Shown one piece after another: positions 59,854 to 64,000 of a DNA stretch of 64,000 bases; position 1 is the first letter of the stretch, and each line of letters begins with the position of its first letter. The notes under the pieces were generated by a model that did not search any database, was not told where the DNA came from, and worked only from the letters and a program-made list of their open reading frames with translations. The translations under genes and the position numbers were made by a program. The stretch is from Myxococcota bacterium. GTDB lineage: Bacteria; Myxococcota_A; UBA796; JAFGLY01. Location: assembly GCA_024276675.1 (NCBI GenBank), contig JAJRWT010000063.1:62001-126000 (forward strand). Direction: 5' to 3'.

Positions 59854-60573
59854 TCAGTTCTTCCGGATGAGCTGGTGAGTGAAGAAAAAACCCCCAAGAT
59901 GCAGGATCTTGCTGAAAGGAATGTACATGAACAGTAGCAGGGCCAGGGTCATGTGAAGCAGGAAGACGCCGTTGTCCAGCAACGGGTCGCCCGCCACGTT
60001 GGAGAACGTGGCCAGCCCGGCGAAGTAGGACCTGGTGTCGGAGAGGTCGAAGTGTTCACTGCTGAAACGCATGATGTCGCCGGTGAACACGATGAGCCCG
60101 ATCAACGCCAGCGCGAAGTAGTCCGCTACTGATGTGATCTCCCTGGCACGTTGGACAACAAGCCTTCGAACCAGGAGAACAATGGCCGTAACCAGGATGA
60201 TCACCCCGGCAGCACCTCCGGCTCCCCCGGACATGGCCAGAATCGCCTGTTCACTCATTCCCATCTTCATGAAGATGGCGTCCACGTTGGTGAACACACG
60301 AAAGTGACCCACAAAGATGAGAGCCAGCACCACGTGAAACAGCCAGGCCAACACCCAGAGCCACCTGTCCCCGTGAAAAAGACTCTTGAAGAAAAGGGTC
60401 TCCTTCAGGAGGTTCTTCAGGTTGCCGGCTTCATCGGGAGGTGCCGGGTACAGGGTCATGGGGGGCGAAGCCAGCTTCTTCCACCTGGCAAGCCGGTAGA
60501 GCATACCACCGACAAACACCAGGAGCGCCAGGTATGGCAAGAACACTCCCAACAGGAACTTCAAGGCTTCCAT
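59854..60573 (-). CDS. DsrM/NarI-like heme b membrane subunit
   Basis: The 239-residue protein has about five membrane helices (FLPYLALLVFVGGMLYRLARW, WVLAWLFHVVLALIFVGHFRVF, VIILVTAIVLLVRRLVV, YFALALIGLIVFTGDIMRF, VFLLHMTLALLLFMYIPFSKI). His residues in the second and fifth helices are suitable heme ligands, as in NarI, HdrE and DsrM. It would exchange electrons with menaquinone and pass them to the DsrK-like subunit encoded next. GAGGTG precedes the ATG. It is shorter than DsrM of sulfate reducers (about 330), closer to HdrE size. Confidence 0.83.
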   Translation of the reverse strand: MEALKFLLGVFLPYLALLVFVGGMLYRLARWKKLASPPMTLYPAPPDEAGNLKNLLKETLFFKSLFHGDRWLWVLAWLFHVVLALIFVGHFRVFTNVDAIFMKMGMSEQAILAMSGGAGGAAGVIILVTAIVLLVRRLVVQRAREITSVADYFALALIGLIVFTGDIMRFSSEHFDLSDTRSYFAGLATFSNVAGDPLLDNGVFLLHMTLALLLFMYIPFSKILHLGGFFFTHQLIRKN

Positions 60574-60606
60574 CTTGTTTCACCTCTTGTCTTTCAGGCA
60601 GTTTTT

Positions 60607-61443
60607 TCAGGGTTCCTTTGTGGCTTTGGACGGGGAAACAGGACAGGTGCCCGGCCTCTGTCGCCCCACGGGAAATCGCAGCAGCAGGTCGCTCAAATCA
60701 CCCAGCCCCAGGGGCTTCACGATCTTGGCGTCCACCAGCGCGTACTTGTCGTTTCCGTTGATTTCGCTGAGGACAGATGCGCTGATTGCAAGGATGATCT
60801 TCAGTCCGGGGACACGGGGATCCCCGGAGAGACTGGCCAGGAGACCTGGCTCTTCTTCTAAAAGCAAATCATGGTCCAGAAGCACAAAAGCTGGTTTGAA
60901 GCTCTGAATCAGCGCAGATGTCTGGTACGCGTTGCTGGCAAAACGAAGCTCCAGCCCCAGGTCGACGGAGTTGTCGGGTGCGCGCAGCATCCCTGCGTCG
61001 GTGGAGACCACCAGCACGCCCAGCCTGTGCCCCATCACACGCCTGTAATACAGGCAGTCCTGGCAGGAACGCGGACAAAGCCCACCCATCCCATGCCCTG
61101 TGTCACCGGGGTGTTGCATGGCGAAACACCACGAAGTACGACTCTCGTACACCTCACATCGTTGGCAGGCACTTCTCACGACTCCCTGTACAGCCAGGTA
61201 CTCCCAACAACGAAGCTGGCGGTTGGAAACACAGGTGTCGGCTCCGGCACCCGCCAGATATGGTTCCAGTTCCTCGATGTGAATCCGGTAGTGGCCACCA
61301 GCGGTACGTACGGTCTTGATGCGGCCCCGGCGGATCCACTTGCGTACTGTGTCAGGCTTTACCGCACAGAGCTTTGCGGCTTGGCTGGTGGTCAACAGTT
61401 CCCGGTCTTTTCGTGACATTGCAGACCTGGCCCGCCTGGGCAT
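60607..61443 (-). CDS. HTH / Cys-rich CW / receiver-like regulator (copy 1)
   Basis: The 278-residue protein has a MerR/excisionase-type winged helix at about 15-60 (TTSQAAKLCAVKPDTVRKWI, RTAGGHYRI). A Cys-rich domain (about 75-140) follows: RCWEY, ACQRCEVY, SWCF, LCPRSCQDC, seven Cys. A receiver-like domain (about 145-260) ends the protein, with FVLLDHDLL in the phosphate site region and KIVKPL for the conserved Lys-Pro. It is paralogous to the regulator at 62.3-63.1 kb. The ATG at 61443 lies about 29 nt after a strong predicted promoter; an in-frame ATG at 61419 is also possible. It ends 33 bp before dsrM-like, so it probably controls that operon in response to redox or metal state. Confidence 0.82.
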   Translation of the reverse strand: MPRRARSAMSRKDRELLTTSQAAKLCAVKPDTVRKWIRRGRIKTVRTAGGHYRIHIEELEPYLAGAGADTCVSNRQLRCWEYLAVQGVVRSACQRCEVYESRTSWCFAMQHPGDTGHGMGGLCPRSCQDCLYYRRVMGHRLGVLVVSTDAGMLRAPDNSVDLGLELRFASNAYQTSALIQSFKPAFVLLDHDLLLEEEPGLLASLSGDPRVPGLKIILAISASVLSEINGNDKYALVDAKIVKPLGLGDLSDLLLRFPVGRQRPGTCPVSPSKATKEP

Positions 61444-61478
61444 GTCGTGGTATTATGCGTTCCTGAATACAGTAAGCT

Positions 61479-61507
61479 ACATTACAGGACGCCACCAACT
61501 CTGTCAA
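61479..61507 (-). promoter_or_regulatory. Sigma70-type promoter of the regulator-dsrMK-like operon
   Basis: A perfect -35 TTGACA (61502-61507) and -10 TAATGT (61479-61484) are separated by 17 bp on the minus strand. An imperfect inverted repeat AATACAG / CTACATT overlaps the -10 and could be an operator for one of the HTH regulators. The -10 is identical to that of tRNA-Met. Confidence 0.65.
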
Positions 61508-61635
61508 GCCACGCGGCGTGTTTTTATTGTTTTCACGCGGATACCAGATCAAAAGGCACCACTTTGCGGGATCGGTGCGTGCCAAAATCGCGACTTGGGG
61601 GGAACACGTTTCACCGCAAGAACGCGGGGAAAACG

Positions 61636-62283
61636 CTAGCCGAGAAACGGCAGGCCCGCCAACCGGCAGGCTCCGCGACGGTATCCACCGGGGAAGAGCT
61701 TCCCCAGTTCTTCGAGCCCCAGCCCATTGGCAGTACAGGTCTCGAAGACCGTCGGCACGGTGCCCGTATCCCGGTAGCGGCGCCGCAGATACAGGAGGAT
61801 CTTCATGCCTTCCTTTCCGGGGTGGTACGAAGAACCGCCCATTTGCTGGATGAAGTCCACGAAACCGGGATCCCACTGCCGGTGATCCTTCAAGAAACCG
61901 ACCTGGTCGATATCATAAGGGGCTTTGGCCGGAGGAGCGGTTTCATAGGTGTGCCAAAGGTTCACACTGCTGATAAAATCGTAGTTTATTCCTGCTATCC
62001 GGCATGCTCCCCGGTGGTATCCGGTCGGGAACAGTCGGCGCAGGTCAGAGAGGTGCAGACGGTTTTCCATGCAGGCCACCACCAGCAACGGAATGGTGTT
62101 CTCTTCGTGGAACTTGCGACGAAGGTATTCCAGGAAGGACCAGTGTGCTGGACCGAGCCCCCCTCGTATTCCCTGGACAATGGCCATACCATTTGCAAAA
62201 TCGCGATCCCACTGGTCCGGGGGGTCCAGGAAACCCCACTCATCCAGCTTGTAGCTCCTGCCCGAAAAAATGATCTCACTCAA
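61636..62283 (-). CDS. Tandem-duplicated DsrC/TusE-like protein
   Basis: The 215-residue product contains two DsrC-family domains end to end. Copy 1 (about 10-105) runs from YKLDEWGFLDPPDQWD to LFPTGYHRGACRIAG. Copy 2 (about 120-215) runs from YDIDQVGFLKDHRQWD to LFPGGYRRGACRLAG. Each keeps the family Cys equivalent to CysB of DsrC (Cys94, Cys206), but the C-terminal arm with the penultimate CysA is gone: copy 1 runs into a linker and copy 2 ends LPFLG. Each copy also has a second Cys exactly 23 residues earlier (Cys71, Cys183). The start is taken as TTG at 62283 with GGTGGAGG 5 bases upstream; GTG at 62295 or 62325 is possible. It overlaps the upstream regulator by 8 bp. Confidence 0.82.
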   Translation of the reverse strand: MSEIIFSGRSYKLDEWGFLDPPDQWDRDFANGMAIVQGIRGGLGPAHWSFLEYLRRKFHEENTIPLLVVACMENRLHLSDLRRLFPTGYHRGACRIAGINYDFISSVNLWHTYETAPPAKAPYDIDQVGFLKDHRQWDPGFVDFIQQMGGSSYHPGKEGMKILLYLRRRYRDTGTVPTVFETCTANGLGLEELGKLFPGGYRRGACRLAGLPFLG

Positions 62284-63136
62284 CTGGGCCTCCACCTGGA
62301 ACCGGATCCAGCTCGGCGTCGGCACCGGCTCTCCACCCTGTGGCGGATTCGACGGGAAATTCCATCAAGACCCTGTGAAGCACCCCGCTCTCGATGGGCT
62401 TGTGGATCCTGGCGCTGACCTTTTCCAAGCAATCCCCTGGCAGGTCGTTACCCGGAGCAGTGAGCAGGATCAATTTCATGCCAGGAACACGACAGTCGTT
62501 GGCAAGCGCATCCAGGAGCCCGTGGTTTGAAGGCGTCAACAGCAGATCATCCACCAGGACGAACGCGGGATGGAAATCACCAACGGCCACCGATGCTTCG
62601 TAGGGCCCGGGAACCCACAACAATTCCACCGGGGGTTCGACTTCATCCAGGTTCTGCAGATCAGGGCCCGGGTCCGGCGAGATAAGGAGCACCCGGATGG
62701 AATCGCTGGTTACCCTCTGAAAATATGCGCAGTCATTGCACGACTTGGAACAGAACCGCTTCAGGTGCCCGATGTCGCAGTCCAGTCCAGCCACCTCGAA
62801 ACACCAGGAGGCACGAATCCGGAACACCACGCACGCTCGGCATTCTTTTCGCACGGCGCCGTCACCGCCTCTGCCGGCCATGTACTCCCAGCATCGAAGC
62901 GGCAATGCCGGACAGTCGTTCCCCGGGGTGGCGCCTGGGACTGGTTCCTTGCCTGATTCGGGAAGATAGGGAAGAACCTGTTCCCAGGGGATCCGGTTGT
63001 GACCGCCCGCGGTCCTTAGCGCCTTGAGGCGACCACGCCGGATCCACTTGCGAACCGTGTCGGGTTTGACGGAACAAAGCTCAGCCACCTGCCCCGTGGT
63101 GAGGAGTCTGGAGGCACTGCCGTCGCCGTTGCCCAT
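62276..63136 (-). CDS. HTH / Cys-rich CW / receiver-like regulator (copy 2)
   Basis: The 286-residue protein is built like copy 1. It has a winged helix (about 10-55, TTGQVAELCSVKPDTVRKWI, RTAGGHNRI) and a Cys-rich domain (about 75-145: RCWEY, ECRAC, SWCF, FCSKSCNDC, plus one extra Cys). A receiver-like domain follows with FVLVDDLLL and the Lys-Pro of HKPI. The ATG at 63136 has GGAG 6 bases upstream; a GTG at 63175 would add 13 residues. It overlaps the tandem DsrC-like gene, so the two are translationally coupled. It may sense the redox state of that protein or of the DsrMK-like complex. Identity with copy 1 is clear in the HTH and moderate elsewhere. Confidence 0.82.
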   Translation of the reverse strand: MGNGDGSASRLLTTGQVAELCSVKPDTVRKWIRRGRLKALRTAGGHNRIPWEQVLPYLPESGKEPVPGATPGNDCPALPLRCWEYMAGRGGDGAVRKECRACVVFRIRASWCFEVAGLDCDIGHLKRFCSKSCNDCAYFQRVTSDSIRVLLISPDPGPDLQNLDEVEPPVELLWVPGPYEASVAVGDFHPAFVLVDDLLLTPSNHGLLDALANDCRVPGMKLILLTAPGNDLPGDCLEKVSARIHKPIESGVLHRVLMEFPVESATGWRAGADAELDPVPGGGPVE

Positions 63137-63454
63137 GTCCAACTCCAGCTTTGGGGACACTTTCCTCGAAGACACCTTGAGCTTGCTCCAAGACCCGTTT
63201 CCAACACAATTATCGACCCGGCACGGACAAGCCGCCTTCCTTGACTGAAGAAAACGCTAGAACACGGAAGGGGTTCTGGACTGGATAATATCGACGCTCC
63301 GTGTATACCGTCAAGCGGAGAGGGCCCTTGAACGCGGCCCGGCACTGTCCGCCCAGGGAAGCCGCCGAGATGTGGTTCCCGTGGAACTGCCGTGCCTTGC
63401 CGCGGCTTCCGGGGTTCCGTGCTCATAGAAGGTTTCGCGGTCGTTTCCCAGGAA

Positions 63455-63529
63455 TGGAGCCGAGGATGGGAGTTGAACCCACGGCCTGCTGATTACGAAT
63501 CAGCTGCTCTACCACTGAGCTACCCCGGC
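63455..63529 (-). tRNA. tRNA-Thr (CGT)
   Basis: The minus strand forms a cloverleaf. The acceptor is GCCGGGG / CCTCGGC (one G-T pair), the anticodon stem-loop GCTGA-TTCGTAA-TCAGC gives CGT, and the T-arm is GTGGG-TTCAACT-CCCAT. The discriminator is T and CCA is encoded at 63455-63457. A weak promoter (TTGACG at 63567-63572, TAGTGG at 63544-63549, 17-bp spacer) lies upstream. Confidence 0.93.
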
Positions 63530-63735
63530 CCAAGGGTCGGCACCCACTATTTGAGAAGCCCCCCCCCGTCAATGTTCGAAGAACTTTCGCAATCTGTAAG
63601 AAGCAGAGAAGGTACTCCACATGGCGACGAAGGCCGGGTGTACCGGGAGACGGTCCGTGTTAGGAGCCGGACTCCGCACTCGGAGACGGGCGCGATTACC
63701 TGAAAACCTGATCCAGATTGGTCGCAGGAGCCTGT

Positions 63736-64000
63736 ATGAGTACCAGGGAGCGTATCGAAGAGCTTGAACGGCTACGCGAAGAGGCCTCGATGGCCGGGGG
63801 GGCGGAGCGCATCGAAAAACAACACGGCAAGGGTAAAATGACCGCCCGGGAAAGGTTGCAGTCCTTTTGCGACCCCGGCACCTTCCAGGAATTGGACATG
63901 TTCGTCCGGCACCAGTGCACCGACTTCGGAATGCAGGAGCGTCGCCCTCCCGGCGATGGAGTGGTCACCGGGCACGGGCGGGTGGACGGCAGGCCGGTGT
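63736..64000 (+). CDS. Acyl-CoA carboxylase carboxyltransferase (PccB/MmdA type), N-terminal fragment
   Basis: The frame runs off the right edge after 88 codons. The start STRERIEELERLREEASMAGG, then IEKQHGKGKMTARERLQSFCDP, ELDMFVRHQCTDFGM and PGDGVVTGHG are the N-terminal signature of the biotin-dependent carboxyltransferase beta subunits of propionyl-CoA carboxylase and methylmalonyl-CoA decarboxylase. The enzyme moves carboxyl from carboxybiotin to acyl-CoA. CAGGAG lies 6 bases before the ATG. Which acyl-CoA it uses, and whether it is a carboxylase or decarboxylase, cannot be told from this part. Confidence 0.9.
   Translation, partial: MSTRERIEELERLREEASMAGGAERIEKQHGKGKMTARERLQSFCDPGTFQELDMFVRHQCTDFGMQERRPPGDGVVTGHGRVDGRPV

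Overview
The window is about 60% GC, gene-dense DNA from a diderm bacterium, most likely an uncultured relative of the Myxococcota or another former deltaproteobacterial lineage. The grounds are a Myxococcus-type gliding (Glt) gene set, FG-GAP and MopE-like surface proteins, a C-terminal Cys-helix-RRR sorting tail like MYXO-CTERM, many lipoproteins, HD-GYP and DUF4388 signalling proteins, and a DsrMK-like membrane redox pair. This placement is inference; no 16S rRNA gene is present.

Layout. 0-5 kb (+): end of one FG-GAP protein, a complete seven-bladed FG-GAP protein, a REP-like palindrome, and a fused [2Fe-2S]/molybdopterin hydroxylase of the selenium-dependent xanthine dehydrogenase type. 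5.1-9.2 kb (-): B12-binding radical SAM protein, carbamoyltransferase, a 48-codon small ORF and a membrane protein. 9.6-21.2 kb: GT39-like glycosyltransferase, MshEN/receiver/DUF4388 protein, tRNA-Met, a small membrane protein, an anchored TPR-like protein, a long class A PBP and two glycosyltransferases (envelope synthesis). 21.4-27.4 kb (+): tRNA-Cys, then exbB-exbD-tonB, a TonB-dependent receptor that carries its own TonB C-terminal domain, and a lipoprotein.

28.4-40.5 kb (+): one contiguous run that reads gltB-gltA-gltC-gltD-gltE-gltF-gltG-gltH, with outer-membrane barrels, TPR proteins and an FHA/AgmX-PglI transmembrane protein. In Myxococcus xanthus these genes lie in two separate clusters. 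gltI, gltJ and gltK are not seen here. 40.6-46.2 kb: choice-of-anchor-D lipoprotein, an orphan rplC (ribosomal protein L3) with its own promoter, a PgsA-like enzyme, a methyltransferase with a lipoprotein signal, and a MopE-like protein.

46.2-51.4 kb (-) holds the most unusual locus: a SAM methyltransferase, a rubrerythrin-like protein that lacks both ExxH iron motifs, and a fusion of a complete GyrB-type ATPase and transducer to a second methyltransferase in place of TOPRIM. A GAF/HD-GYP protein follows. 51.6-55.8 kb (+): tmk and two secreted hydrolase lipoproteins.

55.9-63.1 kb (-): a redox-themed locus. It contains an HTH/Cys-rich/receiver-like regulator, a tandem-duplicated DsrC-like protein, a second paralogous regulator, DsrM-like and DsrK-like subunits, a CheY-like regulator and a histidine kinase with a similar CW-type Cys cluster. 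The window ends with tRNA-Thr and the start of an acyl-CoA carboxylase carboxyltransferase (+).
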